From contig JALOOX010000013.1 in assembly GCA_025454175.1 (NCBI GenBank), positions 1 through 64,000 on the forward strand: 64,000 bases of DNA, in the 5' to 3' direction. A program made the translations under genes and the position numbers. This document shows positions 1 through 8,259 of this stretch, piece by piece. The stretch comes from Syntrophobacteraceae bacterium. GTDB taxonomy: Bacteria; Desulfobacterota; Syntrophobacteria; Syntrophobacterales; Syntrophobacteraceae. Position 1 is the stretch's first letter. Each line of letters starts with the position of its first letter. The notes beneath the pieces are model-generated. The model was not told the DNA's origin and did no database searches. It saw only the letters and a program-made list of their open reading frames with translations.

Positions 1-307
1 CGAGATGAAGCGCGTCCTTGCTTCTGATGCCCTGCTGGGCCAGATCTTGTGCCTTCTCCAGGATCTCATTTGTCTCGCCAGTATCGATAATAGCTCGTGT
101 CCTCCATTTGGAGACCACCATCTTTCTATGCTCGAAGGGGTTCATCTCATTCTCAAAGTCAAGGATATAAGACCAAGCAAGTTCAACCTTCCCATTGAGA
201 ATCATCTGCTGGATTCCAAGTTTGGCCTCTGCTTCCAGTCGGATACGCAGTTGTTTCTGGTCATCAAAGGGGCGGTTGTAGCAGCAATTATCAAGATATA
301 CCTTCAT
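1..307 (-). CDS. PIN-domain protein (VapC-like toxin), C-terminus cut by window edge
   Basis: About 102 codons are visible, starting at ATG 307 and running off the left edge. The protein begins MKVYLDNCCYNRPFDD, where the Asp after MKVYL is the typical first acidic metal ligand of PIN ribonucleases. An acidic central helix with FENE follows, and then the late motif SKDALHL, whose Asp is another usual PIN ligand. PIN proteins are metal-dependent RNases, most often toxins of type II toxin-antitoxin pairs. No antitoxin gene fits between this start and the attC-like site upstream, so a partner would have to lie beyond the edge. Its place next to an attC-like site fits a toxin carried in an integron cassette. 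Family call is good; substrate and toxicity are inferred. Confidence 0.7.
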   Translation of the reverse strand, partial: MKVYLDNCCYNRPFDDQKQLRIRLEAEAKLGIQQMILNGKVELAWSYILDFENEMNPFEHRKMVVSKWRTRAIIDTGETNEILEKAQDLAQQGIRSKDALHL

Positions 308-365
308 GTTCTCCTCTGCACCGGGGAATCACGAAACCAAAGGATTGGCTGTTCACTCGCCGCTA

Positions 366-425
366 GCCGAACACCATGGTTCAGCGGCGCCAGGCTTTAT
401 CGGCGTCCGCTGGAATGCTTTAGAG
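366..425 (-). mobile_element. attC-like recombination site (integron cassette site B)
   Basis: The plus strand (the bottom strand relative to the minus-strand genes) folds into a stem from 380-391 to 402-415 around the loop AGGCTTTATC. All pairs match except two unpaired bases on the same arm, T406 and G413, separated by six paired bases. Paired extrahelical T and G bases of this kind are the hallmark that integron integrases read. GTTCGGC (minus strand, 372-366) is a candidate R' box with the GTT cleavage triplet. The R'' box (425-419, CTCTAAA) is degenerate. The site begins at the stop codon of the 420-800 gene, as expected for a cassette. Confidence 0.55.
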
Positions 426-800
426 TGCCCTTGCACGATTGTTTTTGGGATTGTGCTCAAGTTCCAGAAAACCTAAGGCCTCCAGTATTGATGGTACGTA
501 CGATGCGAATCTTCCTCTTCTTCCCACAGTAACTCCATAGAAACCACCCACTGGATTCGTGTCACACCTAGCCCATTTCTCGACAGTTCCCTGATTTGGA
601 ATTTCTTCTTCGCCCTTCGAACCCAGATAAATCCATTCGCCGGAACAATCAACTCGAAGCCAACTATACAAGTCTCTTAGCGCCCTGAGCATGTATTCGT
701 GTTGATTGCCTTTCTTCGAGGTTATCAAAATCCTTTCATTCAAAGAGTCGATTTCAGCCTCAAACTCTGTTCCAGTTGGCGTCTTCGTTACGATTTTCAT
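420..800 (-). CDS. Hypothetical 126-aa protein in a cassette-like unit
   Basis: I do not recognise a named family. The 126-residue protein starts MKIVTKTPTGTEFEAEI and has no signal peptide or membrane segment. It is rich in charged residues and contains the stretches WIYLGSKGEEE, GTVEKWAR and GGFYGVTVGRRGRFA, which look like conserved blocks of a small globular protein. An AGGG about seven bases upstream supports the ATG at 800. Attention comes from its setting: attC-like sites lie immediately before its start and at its stop, and the base composition is lower in GC than the rest of the window. This is the classic layout of a single-gene integron cassette. Function is unknown. Confidence 0.65.
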   Translation of the reverse strand: MKIVTKTPTGTEFEAEIDSLNERILITSKKGNQHEYMLRALRDLYSWLRVDCSGEWIYLGSKGEEEIPNQGTVEKWARCDTNPVGGFYGVTVGRRGRFASYVPSILEALGFLELEHNPKNNRARAL

Positions 801-831
801 ACCAATCCCTCACTCGGATCAACCACCTTCC

Positions 832-900
832 AAATAACGATCAAGGTAACCGGCCTTGCGCGGCTTTATGCGCAAGGTCCGGTTGACCGCAGGGTTGAGC
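832..900 (-). mobile_element. attC-like recombination site (integron cassette site A)
   Basis: The plus strand pairs 845-861 with 870-888 (17 bp) around the loop GGCTTTAT, leaving only T878 and G885 unpaired on one arm with six pairs between them. That arrangement is identical to site B at 366-425. GTTGAGC (894-900), which reads GCTCAAC on the minus strand, is a perfect R'' box of the RYYYAAC type. GTTATTT on the minus strand (838-832) is the candidate R' box. The loop sequence ATAAAGCC (minus strand) is shared with site B, as expected within one chromosomal array. Confidence 0.6.
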
Positions 901-1453
901 AGTTTCTATATAGCTCCAGTATAGGGATGGCGCTGGCAAGCAGCGACGGCATGGGGAGGATCCTGGCGGCAGATTGAGGATGAGAGCTCGCTCCAGCCAT
1001 CATACTGATTTTGCAGTCTATTTTACGATTAAGGTTTTTACAAGCAGATTCGGATACGGTGTGCACAACTTTCCGGCTATCATGCAGATTTTAAGGATAG
1101 CCAAAAACTGGAGAGCTTCACGTGCATACCGTGTCTCCCTCGCTGCAGGCAAGATTCATTGCTCATCCGACAGAAAGAATGTTCCCTGGCAATTTGCATG
1201 CATTCTGTGTGAAGTGGCTGCGCTACACCCCGGATTTCCGTGAGAAATACCATTGCCCTCATGAACCCTCGCAGTGGAACGGAAGGTCTCGGCTTCAACC
1301 CGGAACCAGGCATTCAACTGTTCTGCTGTTCTTTCATCGGTACGTTCTGAAGAAGGAGTCTGGCCGGAACGAGCGAGGGAGTTGAAGCTGGGGTTATTCG
1401 CGTGAAAGCGGGTTAACCAGGCTTGGAAGGAATGGGAGGATTCATGCCGGCTG
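901..1453. other. Gene-poor region right of the attC pair
   Basis: I see no convincing coding frame, no integrase fragment and no third attC-like hairpin here. The orientation of the attC sites means the integrase end should lie on this side, so its absence matters. Short frames present have no start signals or recognisable motifs. It may be a decayed cassette or the boundary between the integron remnant and the core chromosome. Confidence 0.4.
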
Positions 1454-2662
1454 TCACCGAAACTGCCCCCGCAGCCGCCAGATGCTCAGCCCGTAAAGAA
1501 GAGCCCCCAGCACCGCGATCCCCAGCACGGAATCCCAGAGGAGGCTCAGGCCGGCTCCCTTGAGCAGGATGCCGAAGCTGGCGTCGATATAGTAGTGCAG
1601 GGGGGAAAGGAGCATCATCAGGCGCAGCGGCTCCGGCATGGCCTCGGGGGGGGTCCAGGCTCCCGAGAGGAAGATCATGGGGCCGTAGGTGATGATGGTC
1701 AGCATGCCGGCCTGGGCGAGATTGCGGGCAATGGTCGAAATGACCAGTCCGAGGGCTGCCGTGCAAAGGATGTAAAGCAGGGTGATCCCGAAATACAGGG
1801 TCAGACTCCCCTTGACGGGCACGCCGAAGCATCCCTTCAGAACTCCGAAGAGGCTCAGCCCCGTTCCCGCAAGGATGACCATCGCCATGGCCAGCACCTT
1901 GGGAACGAGGATCTGGAAGGGGGTGAGGGGGGTCACCAGAAGCTGCTCGATGGTTCCTTTTTCCCGCTCCCTCACCATGGCACACGCTGGAAGCAGCATG
2001 GCGAAAAGCGTGACGATATTGAGCAGCTCGGCGATGGACATGAACCACCGGTTGTCCTGGTTCGGATTGAACCAGACGCGGTGGGCATCCTGAATACGGG
2101 GCATGTGCTCCATTTGGTCCACGCTCAGGCCCAGATGCTCAAGGGCGGTCTCCAGCCCGAAACGGCTCACGATCTGGGTACTGGTGCCGGCCGCGAAGGT
2201 GCCGAGCACGGAGTTGGATGCGTCCACCTGCACCTGAACGGACGTGGGCATGCCGCTCCGCAGGGATTCCTCGAAGCGGGGCGGAATGTCGATGACCACC
2301 ATGGCCTCGCCGCGGTCCAGCATCCGAATCCCTTCACTCCCACGACGGACTGCCCCCGCGACCTCAAAGGACGGCGGGCGGAACCGCGCCGCCAGCTCCC
2401 TCGACGAGAAGCTTCGGTCGGCATCGTGAAGGACGGTCACGGCGTTGCTGAGCTCCAACCTCACGCCGGAGCCCGCCAGGTAGATGTCCAGGGTGAAGGC
2501 ATAGAGCATGAAGAGAATCAGGGCTCCGTCCCGTGAGAATTGCAGGAGCTCCTTCATGGTCATCACCCGAAGCCGGGCCAGCCAGACGGTCATCCGTCCG
2601 GTGAGAATGGACGCACGGCCCGGGGAGTCGCCGTGCCGTTTTCTGCCCGGATTCCCGTTCAT
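1454..2662 (-). CDS. ybhR: ABC-2 type efflux permease, YbhR-like
   Basis: 402-residue inner-membrane permease of the ABC-2 family, last gene of the efflux operon. It has one N-terminal membrane segment (ILFMLYAFTLDIYLAG), a long periplasmic domain, and then a block of about five membrane helices. The cytoplasmic signature MVREREKGTIEQLLVTP, typical of the family, precedes the C-terminal helices. Its start (ATG 2662) overlaps the stop of the preceding permease as ATGA, indicating translational coupling; a second ATG at 2593 is possible. With the other permease it would form the heterodimeric channel powered by the YbhF-like ATPase. In E. coli this system affects sensitivity to cefoperazone and chloramphenicol; the substrate here is unknown. 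Confidence 0.85.
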   Translation of the reverse strand: MNGNPGRKRHGDSPGRASILTGRMTVWLARLRVMTMKELLQFSRDGALILFMLYAFTLDIYLAGSGVRLELSNAVTVLHDADRSFSSRELAARFRPPSFEVAGAVRRGSEGIRMLDRGEAMVVIDIPPRFEESLRSGMPTSVQVQVDASNSVLGTFAAGTSTQIVSRFGLETALEHLGLSVDQMEHMPRIQDAHRVWFNPNQDNRWFMSIAELLNIVTLFAMLLPACAMVREREKGTIEQLLVTPLTPFQILVPKVLAMAMVILAGTGLSLFGVLKGCFGVPVKGSLTLYFGITLLYILCTAALGLVISTIARNLAQAGMLTIITYGPMIFLSGAWTPPEAMPEPLRLMMLLSPLHYYIDASFGILLKGAGLSLLWDSVLGIAVLGALLYGLSIWRLRGQFR

Positions 2663-3813
2663 GATGCAGGCCGCTTGTGAAACATGGAGTAGCCGATGGC
2701 GGCCAGGACCGCCGCATAACCCGCCAGCACCAGGACTTCCCGCCACAGCACCTGGATCCCGACCCCCTTCAGGAAACAACCCGCCACGATGTCGGTGTAA
2801 TACATGGCCGGGAGCAGATGGGCCACCACCCTGGCGCCTTCACCGAGGGAGGGAACCGGAACGAAAATGCCCGAATAAAAGACCGATGGGACCACGGTGA
2901 CGATGAAGGTGATGAGGATCGCCGCCACCTGGGTCCTGACCAGGACCGACACGATGAGCCCCATTCCCGTGGTGCAGAGGACGTAGAGGACCGATGCGAG
3001 AAAGAAAAACAGGGGATCTCCCTTGAAAGGGGCGCCGAAAACCTTGACCGTGATGACCCAGAGCACGACGATGTTCAGAATGGAGACCCCGATGTAGGGG
3101 GCGAGCTTGCCGAGCAGGTATTCGGAGCGCGTGATGGTCGAAGAGTAAATGTTGGTGATGGCCCCCGTCTCCTTTTCGCGAACGACCCCCATGGCGGTGA
3201 GAAGGGGAGGGCAGATCATGAGGACCATCATCATGAGGCGGGGCGCCAGGGACCAGTCGCTCTTGAGACTCGGGTTGTAGAGGCAGCGCACTTCGGTCCT
3301 GATCGGCTCCAGCATTCGCTCCGCCAACTCCGGATCCATGCCGGATGTCCGGGCCAGGTGACCGGAGAGCAGGTTCGAGCTGAATGCCGCGTTGACTGCC
3401 ACCACATAGCCCCTGGTCGTCTGGGCCCGGAAAGGGAAGGTGCCGTCGATGAGGGTCTGCACCGCAACCGGGCGGCCGGCCAGGAGGCGCTCCTGGAACT
3501 GCTCGGGGATGATGATGACGGACCGGACCTTGCCGCTCGCCAGCAGACCGTAAACATCACGCTCGGTTTCCAGAAAGCCCTTGAAGCTGAACTGACGCGA
3601 GGCCATGAATCCATGGAGGTAATCGCGGCTCATGGGCGTCCGATCGTAGTCCACCACGGCGAAGGGACTCTTTTCGACATCCAGCGACAGGCCGTGGCCG
3701 AACGTCAGCAGGAGCACCGGCGGCACGATGAAGGCCAGGGCAAAAAAGAGCCTGTCGCGGACGACCTCTCGCCGCTCCCGGGATGCCACCGCCAGAATGC
3801 GCCGCAGGTTCAT
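2659..3813 (-). CDS. ybhS: ABC-2 type efflux permease, YbhS-like
   Basis: 384-residue permease with an N-terminal membrane helix (LFFALAFIVPPVLLLTFGHG), a periplasmic domain of about 130 residues, and a C-terminal block of roughly five helices. The cytoplasmic MGVVREKETGAITNIYSS motif matches the VREKE...GT element of ABC-2 exporters. The ATG overlaps the stop of the ATPase gene by ATGA at 3810-3813, and its own stop overlaps the next permease the same way, so the three genes are almost certainly co-translated. It should pair with the YbhR-like subunit in the inner membrane. Paralogy with that subunit is clear from the shared layout and motif. Confidence 0.87.
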   Translation of the reverse strand: MNLRRILAVASRERREVVRDRLFFALAFIVPPVLLLTFGHGLSLDVEKSPFAVVDYDRTPMSRDYLHGFMASRQFSFKGFLETERDVYGLLASGKVRSVIIIPEQFQERLLAGRPVAVQTLIDGTFPFRAQTTRGYVVAVNAAFSSNLLSGHLARTSGMDPELAERMLEPIRTEVRCLYNPSLKSDWSLAPRLMMMVLMICPPLLTAMGVVREKETGAITNIYSSTITRSEYLLGKLAPYIGVSILNIVVLWVITVKVFGAPFKGDPLFFFLASVLYVLCTTGMGLIVSVLVRTQVAAILITFIVTVVPSVFYSGIFVPVPSLGEGARVVAHLLPAMYYTDIVAGCFLKGVGIQVLWREVLVLAGYAAVLAAIGYSMFHKRPAS

Positions 3814-5831
3814 GCAGCCGTCCTCTCGTGCTTTTCCAACGCCGACACCCGGTAAACGAAAACGTCCTCCATGGTGAGGGGCTGTTCCGCCATGGAGAGC
3901 AACCTGACGCCGGAACCCGCCAGAATCTCCTCGACCCGACGCTCCATGGCGCGCATGTCGGGCGTCGGCACATGGATGCGCCTGCCATGGAGCGTCGCTC
4001 CCTCGATGCCGGCATTCCGCAGGAGGTCAATGGCTTCGAAGGGCCGATCCGTGCTCACTTCGAGAATCCTTCCCATTTCGGCCTCGAGCCGCTTTTTCAT
4101 CTCGCCCGGCGATCCATCGGCCACGATTCTCCCGGCATGCATGAGGGCAAGACGATCGCAGTGCTCGGCTTCGCTCATGGCGTGGGTGGTGATCAGAACG
4201 GACACCCCGTCATGCCTGGAAAGCCGAAAGAGGATGTCCCAGAACCTCCTGCGTCCCACGGGATCGACTCCCGAAGTGGGCTCATCGAGAAAGAGGATTC
4301 GCGGGCGGTGCACCAGGGCGCATCCCAGGGCGAGCCTCTGGCGCACACCCGCGGGGAGCCCTCCCGTCTGTTGGCTCTCGTGGCCTGAAAGGCCGGCCAT
4401 TTCGATGATCCACTCTGCCCTGTTCCTCGTCTCCCGTCGTTCAAGGCCGTAGATCCCGGCATAAAACCTGATGTTCTCGACGACGGTGAGGTCCCCGTAC
4501 AGGGAGAAGACCTGGGACATGTACCCGATCCGCTCCTTTATCTCCCGGGAGGCCCGAAGCATCCCGTGTCCAGCAACCCGGCCGGTGCCTTCCGTCGGCT
4601 GCAGGAGCCCCACGAGCATTTTGATGACCGTGGTCTTCCCGGCGCCATTGGCGCCCAGGAGGCCGAATATCTCTCCCTCGGCGACGGTGAAGCTCACCCC
4701 GTCGACGGCTCGAAATCCGTCGAAGCTCCGAGCCAGGCTCCTGGCTTCGATGGCGGCGCCGGCTCCCGTCGAGTCGCCGGGGCAGGGCAGGGGGGCGGAT
4801 TCAGGCGTCAGGGTCGCGAACCGGTGCTCTCCCGTGAGGAGCTTCTTCTCACGGAGCAGGGCGATGAAGACGTCCTCGAGCTCCGGCGCTTCCCTGCGCA
4901 AGGCGGCGGGTGACTCACCGATGGCTTCGAGGACTTCCGCCACCATCCTGCCCGACTCCTCTTCCCCCGCGCCCCTGACGAACAGACGGAGCCTGGATCC
5001 GCGCACCTCCGAGTCGACTGCCCGCTCCCCCAGCGCCGCGAGGATTTCCGCCTGGCGCCGGGCATCGAGGGTGACCACGGTCCCCGGTGCAATGGCCAGG
5101 ATCTCCTCGGGGGTCCCGCCGGCCACGACCCGCCCGTCAAAGAACAGGGAGAGCCGGTGAAAGCGCGATGCCTCGTCCAGGTAGGCGGTGGACACGATGG
5201 CCGTGATGTGGGCCTGGCGCTGGAGCAGCGAGAGGGTCGCCCAGAAGTCGCGGCGGGAGACGGGATCGACGCCCGTCGTCGGCTCATCAAGGATGACGAG
5301 CGCTGGATCGTGGACGAGGGCGCAGATGAGTCCCAGCTTCTGCTTCATGCCGCCCGACAGATGCTTCATGGGACGGTCCCGGAAGGGGGCGAGGCGGGTC
5401 ATCCCCAGCAGCTTCTCCTTGCGCTCCATGAGGGCCTGCCGAGGGACCAGGCGGGAATTGCCGAAGAAGTCGATGTTCTCCTCCACCGAAAGCTCGGGGT
5501 AGAGATTCTGTCCCAGCCCCTGGGGCATGAACCCGGTGCGGCCCTTGATCCGTTCCGCGGCTTTTTCCGAATCGATCTCGATCCCGAAAACCTCCAGGGA
5601 GCCGGCATCGAAGCTGGTGACGCCGGCCATCGCCTTCATGAGACTGCTCTTTCCGGCCCCATCGGGCCCGATGAGGCCGTAGATTTCGCCGGACCGAATA
5701 TCGAGATCGACGCCACGGACGGCCCGCTGCCGGCCGTAACTTTTCCACAGGCCGCGGATTTGCACCAGCGGGATACCGGCCACGGTCTCCGATGAAGACA
5801 TCCTTGCGCCTACCATCGGGGGGGCATCCAT
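3810..5831 (-). CDS. ybhF: Fused double ABC-transporter ATPase, YbhF-like
   Basis: A 673-residue cytoplasmic ATPase with two nucleotide-binding domains in one chain. The first has Walker A GPDGAGKSS, signature LSGGMKQKLGL and Walker B VILDEPTTGVDP. The second has Walker A GANGAGKTT, the variant signature TGGLPAGVRQRLALG and Walker B ILFLDEPTSGVDP. The LP-G-x-QRLALG form is usual for the second half of YbhF proteins. Start ATG 5831 is preferred because GGAAGGA lies about nine bases upstream. It overlaps the end of the adaptor gene by 22 bases; ATG 5849 and 5801 are alternatives. It energises the two downstream ABC-2 permeases. Confidence 0.88.
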   Translation of the reverse strand: MDAPPMVGARMSSSETVAGIPLVQIRGLWKSYGRQRAVRGVDLDIRSGEIYGLIGPDGAGKSSLMKAMAGVTSFDAGSLEVFGIEIDSEKAAERIKGRTGFMPQGLGQNLYPELSVEENIDFFGNSRLVPRQALMERKEKLLGMTRLAPFRDRPMKHLSGGMKQKLGLICALVHDPALVILDEPTTGVDPVSRRDFWATLSLLQRQAHITAIVSTAYLDEASRFHRLSLFFDGRVVAGGTPEEILAIAPGTVVTLDARRQAEILAALGERAVDSEVRGSRLRLFVRGAGEEESGRMVAEVLEAIGESPAALRREAPELEDVFIALLREKKLLTGEHRFATLTPESAPLPCPGDSTGAGAAIEARSLARSFDGFRAVDGVSFTVAEGEIFGLLGANGAGKTTVIKMLVGLLQPTEGTGRVAGHGMLRASREIKERIGYMSQVFSLYGDLTVVENIRFYAGIYGLERRETRNRAEWIIEMAGLSGHESQQTGGLPAGVRQRLALGCALVHRPRILFLDEPTSGVDPVGRRRFWDILFRLSRHDGVSVLITTHAMSEAEHCDRLALMHAGRIVADGSPGEMKKRLEAEMGRILEVSTDRPFEAIDLLRNAGIEGATLHGRRIHVPTPDMRAMERRVEEILAGSGVRLLSMAEQPLTMEDVFVYRVSALEKHERTAA

Positions 5832-6919
5832 GGGACATCGTCCTTCCATCGAATGACGGCATCGCCCGGCAGACCCGGCGTCATGGAATGATCGGGGTTG
5901 TCATCCAGGTAGAGCTTCACGGCATAAACCAGCTTGGTCCGTTCATCGGGAGTCTGGACTTCCTTGGGTGTGAACTCGGCCCGCGAGGAGATCATGCGCA
6001 CGGTGGCGGGTTCGGCCCTGTCGGGAAAGGCATCGGTGTGAATACGGGCCGGAAGTCCCAGGCGCACCTTTCCGATCTGGATCTCGGGCACATAGACCTT
6101 GAGATACAGGCGGTCGAGGTCGACCAGGTCCAGGAGAGGGGCCCCCTGGCCCACCATCTCCCCGACATTGGCGATGCGGGTGAGGACCACGCCGTCGCCG
6201 GGGGACTTGATGACGAAATCATCCAGGATGCTTCGCGCTTCGGCCAGCGCCGCCGCCGACCTTCCCAGCCGTGCCTCCGTCTCCTTGAGATCGCCTTCCC
6301 TCACCCGGATGCGGTCCCATCCCAGCACGGCCTGATCCAGGCGCTTCCGGGCGCCCGTCACGGCAGTGAGCGAAGCGGCAAGCTCACTCCTCGCCACCGC
6401 GTGAGCCAGCTCGCTCTGCTCTCCCTTCTGGCGGGACGCCGCACCCTCGGCCGCCAGCCGCTGCATGCGCAACGACTCCCTGCGCGCCTGGTGCTCGCCG
6501 GCTTCGGCTTTTGCCGCCAGGGCCTGCATGTGATCCAGTTCCGCCTGGGCTGTCTCGATGGCGAGAGACACGTCCCTGCGCAGAACCTCCACGTCCAGCC
6601 GAAGAGCTTCCACCCTGGCCCTCAGGGCCTCCTCATCCTTCTCGGCCTGGCTCACCCGCGTCCGGACCTGGGTGTCATCGAGGATGATCAAGGTCTGGCC
6701 GGATTGGACGTAATCGCCTTCCTGCACAAACATCGTCTGGACGCGCCCGGAAAACTTGCTCGAAACGGTGATCCGGTCTCCTTCCATGCGCCCGTTTGCC
6801 TGAATGAGGCCCTCGGGGAGGGGGTGATTGTGGATCCAGTGCTTGTAGGCCATGACGAGGCCGGCGAGGATCGCCACGGAGATGATGAGAATCATCGGAG
6901 CCGCGATGCGGGACTGCAT
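5810..6919 (-). CDS. ybhG: HlyD-family periplasmic adaptor (membrane fusion protein), YbhG-like
   Basis: 369-residue adaptor linking an inner-membrane exporter to the outer membrane. It has one N-terminal membrane anchor (MILIISVAILAGLVMAY), a lipoyl half-motif (GRVQTMFVQEGDYVQSGQ), a long coiled-coil hairpin of alternating Ala, Arg and Glu, and then the second lipoyl half with SPGDGVVLTRIANVGE. The C-terminal beta-barrel domain carries PARIHTDAFPD. ATG 6919 is chosen because AGGAG precedes it by about eight bases and the anchor follows at once; upstream ATGs lengthen the N-terminus into the regulator gene. It sits between regulator and ATPase exactly as in the E. coli ybh locus. Confidence 0.87.
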   Translation of the reverse strand: MQSRIAAPMILIISVAILAGLVMAYKHWIHNHPLPEGLIQANGRMEGDRITVSSKFSGRVQTMFVQEGDYVQSGQTLIILDDTQVRTRVSQAEKDEEALRARVEALRLDVEVLRRDVSLAIETAQAELDHMQALAAKAEAGEHQARRESLRMQRLAAEGAASRQKGEQSELAHAVARSELAASLTAVTGARKRLDQAVLGWDRIRVREGDLKETEARLGRSAAALAEARSILDDFVIKSPGDGVVLTRIANVGEMVGQGAPLLDLVDLDRLYLKVYVPEIQIGKVRLGLPARIHTDAFPDRAEPATVRMISSRAEFTPKEVQTPDERTKLVYAVKLYLDDNPDHSMTPGLPGDAVIRWKDDVPWMPPRW

Positions 6920-6989
6920 GGAAATCACTCCTGGAATCCTTGGAAAAGCGGTTCGAGCTTGAAAGAGACTCATCGATCGCCGACCGAGG

Positions 6990-7646
6990 CTAATCATCCG
7001 AAGCCCGCAGGCCGTTCAGGGCCAGGTCCAGGGCTTCCTGCAGCATCTCCCGGAGAGGCAGCTTGAGGATCTCCCTGCGATAGAGAGCCCCCTGCTCGTA
7101 GTGCATGATGATCCCGTTCACCGTGGACCAGAGAACGTTGGCGAAGGCCCATGGGCTCACCGGCCTGAAAACACCTTCCCGGACACCCTTTTCAATGACA
7201 CTGCTCAGCACCTGCATGCACTGCCTGGCGCTGTCCATGCACTTCTGGAGGAGGTCATCGGGCACCCGCTCCCGGACGTCCGGCTGGCTGCTGAGGAACA
7301 TGATTCTGAAATATTTCCGGTGGCTTTCATAAAAGGCGTAGTAGATTTGGAGGGTCTCTCCCAGGAGCCGGTCGGAGGGCAGGGGCTGGTCCCCGATTCG
7401 GTTGAGATCACTTTTCAGAAGGTCCAGCCCTTCGGCCATGATGGAGACGTAAAGCTCTTCCTTGCTCCTGAAGTAAAGGTAGATGGTCCCCTTGGCCAGG
7501 TCGCAGCGATGGGCGATGCTCTCCATGGTGGCGGCCATGAAGCCCTTTTCGAAGAAGGCCTCCCTGGCCGAATCGAGGATGGCCTGCCTGCGCAGGGCCT
7601 GTTCCTTATGTCTGCGCACGGCGGTTCTCTTTTGACCGTCTCTCAT
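6990..7646 (-). CDS. cecR: TetR-family repressor of the efflux operon (CecR/YbiH-like)
   Basis: 218-residue regulator with an N-terminal helix-turn-helix: ILDSAREAFFEKGF, then ATMESIAHRCDLAKGTIYLYF, the canonical TetR recognition-helix region. The ligand-binding part is all-helical, with MHYEQGALYRREILKLP near its end. Position and order (regulator, adaptor, ATPase, two permeases) match E. coli cecR-ybhGFSR. ATG 7646 is chosen because GGAGG lies eight bases upstream; ATG 7664 would add six residues and lacks a site. A perfect palindrome covers the SD sequence and the start codon, so it probably represses its own operon. The inducer cannot be read from sequence. Confidence 0.85.
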   Translation of the reverse strand: MRDGQKRTAVRRHKEQALRRQAILDSAREAFFEKGFMAATMESIAHRCDLAKGTIYLYFRSKEELYVSIMAEGLDLLKSDLNRIGDQPLPSDRLLGETLQIYYAFYESHRKYFRIMFLSSQPDVRERVPDDLLQKCMDSARQCMQVLSSVIEKGVREGVFRPVSPWAFANVLWSTVNGIIMHYEQGALYRREILKLPLREMLQEALDLALNGLRASDD

Positions 7647-7670
7647 TAAATGACCTCCAGTCATTTAATG
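7644..7670. promoter_or_regulatory. Palindromic operator over the cecR start codon
   Basis: Perfect inverted repeat: CATTAAATGAC (7644-7654), spacer CTCCA, GTCATTTAATG (7660-7670). The arm next to the gene contains the ATG at 7646-7644, and the spacer contributes the GGAGG SD sequence on the minus strand. A bound TetR dimer would block both transcription and the ribosome site. The assignment to this regulator is inferred from position. Confidence 0.7.
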
Positions 7671-7750
7671 GTACGGTCGTCCCGGAGGGCTGTCAAGAAA
7701 ATAGCCTTTGGCGGTTGGCTTTCAGCCGAGGGATGGAGCTTCTGACGCGG

Positions 7751-8248
7751 CTAATCGCGGCGAGTCAATTGACCGAGGCGCTCCTCGATGTCCTCGGGGA
7801 GCTTCGCCTGCTTGTAGAGGACAACACCCCCGGCATCGACCAGGAAGACCGTGGGGACGGCAAAAACGCCGAAGGCCTGCCCGATCTCGAAGTAGCGATC
7901 GAAGCCGCCCTGAAAAGCGTGGCCGGCCTTCTCCCAGTAGGCGCGGGCGCGGCTCTCGCTGTCGTTCAGGGCTGTATTGACGGCGAGAAATGCCACCCCT
8001 TTCGGACCGTACTGTTCATGCAGTCGATTGACCCGGGGCAGTTCCTTCATGCAGTTGGGGCACCAGGTGTTCCAGAAGATCACCACCACGGGGCGCCCCG
8101 CCACGCTCGCCCGCGACGCCTGACTCCCGTCAAAGGCCCGAAAGGTGAACTCGGGGATCGAATCGCCCACTTCCGCGGCCCGGACGGGCAAAGCGGCCAG
8201 GACCACCAGGCAGAATAGAAGAGAGCAAACTTTTTGCGCCGCGTTCAT
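7751..8248 (-). CDS. TlpA/ResA-like thiol-disulfide oxidoreductase, exported
   Basis: 165 residues with a signal peptide (MNAAQKVCSLLFCLVVLAAL followed by PVRA) and a thioredoxin fold. The active site WNTWCPNCMKELPRV has the CxxC pair in a CPNC context typical of TlpA/ResA proteins. The cis-Pro region is GVFAVPTVFLVDAGG. Such proteins keep periplasmic cysteines reduced for cytochrome c maturation or copper centre assembly, and receive electrons from CcdA/DsbD. The CcdA-like gene ends 11 bases upstream, so the pair should be co-transcribed and work together. ATG 8248 is used because it directly precedes the signal peptide. Partners downstream are inferred from the nearby SCO1-cytochrome c fusion. 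Confidence 0.83.
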   Translation of the reverse strand: MNAAQKVCSLLFCLVVLAALPVRAAEVGDSIPEFTFRAFDGSQASRASVAGRPVVVIFWNTWCPNCMKELPRVNRLHEQYGPKGVAFLAVNTALNDSESRARAYWEKAGHAFQGGFDRYFEIGQAFGVFAVPTVFLVDAGGVVLYKQAKLPEDIEERLGQLTRRD

Positions 8249-8259
8249 CCGCAACAACC

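Noticed and set aside
5-532. Plus-strand open frame of 175 codons at the left edge
   Set aside because: It runs opposite to the PIN gene and across the attC-like site, with no SD sequence and no domain pattern.
901-1453. Possible integron integrase or attI site
   Set aside because: No tyrosine recombinase motif in any frame and no further attC-like hairpin, so no call was made.
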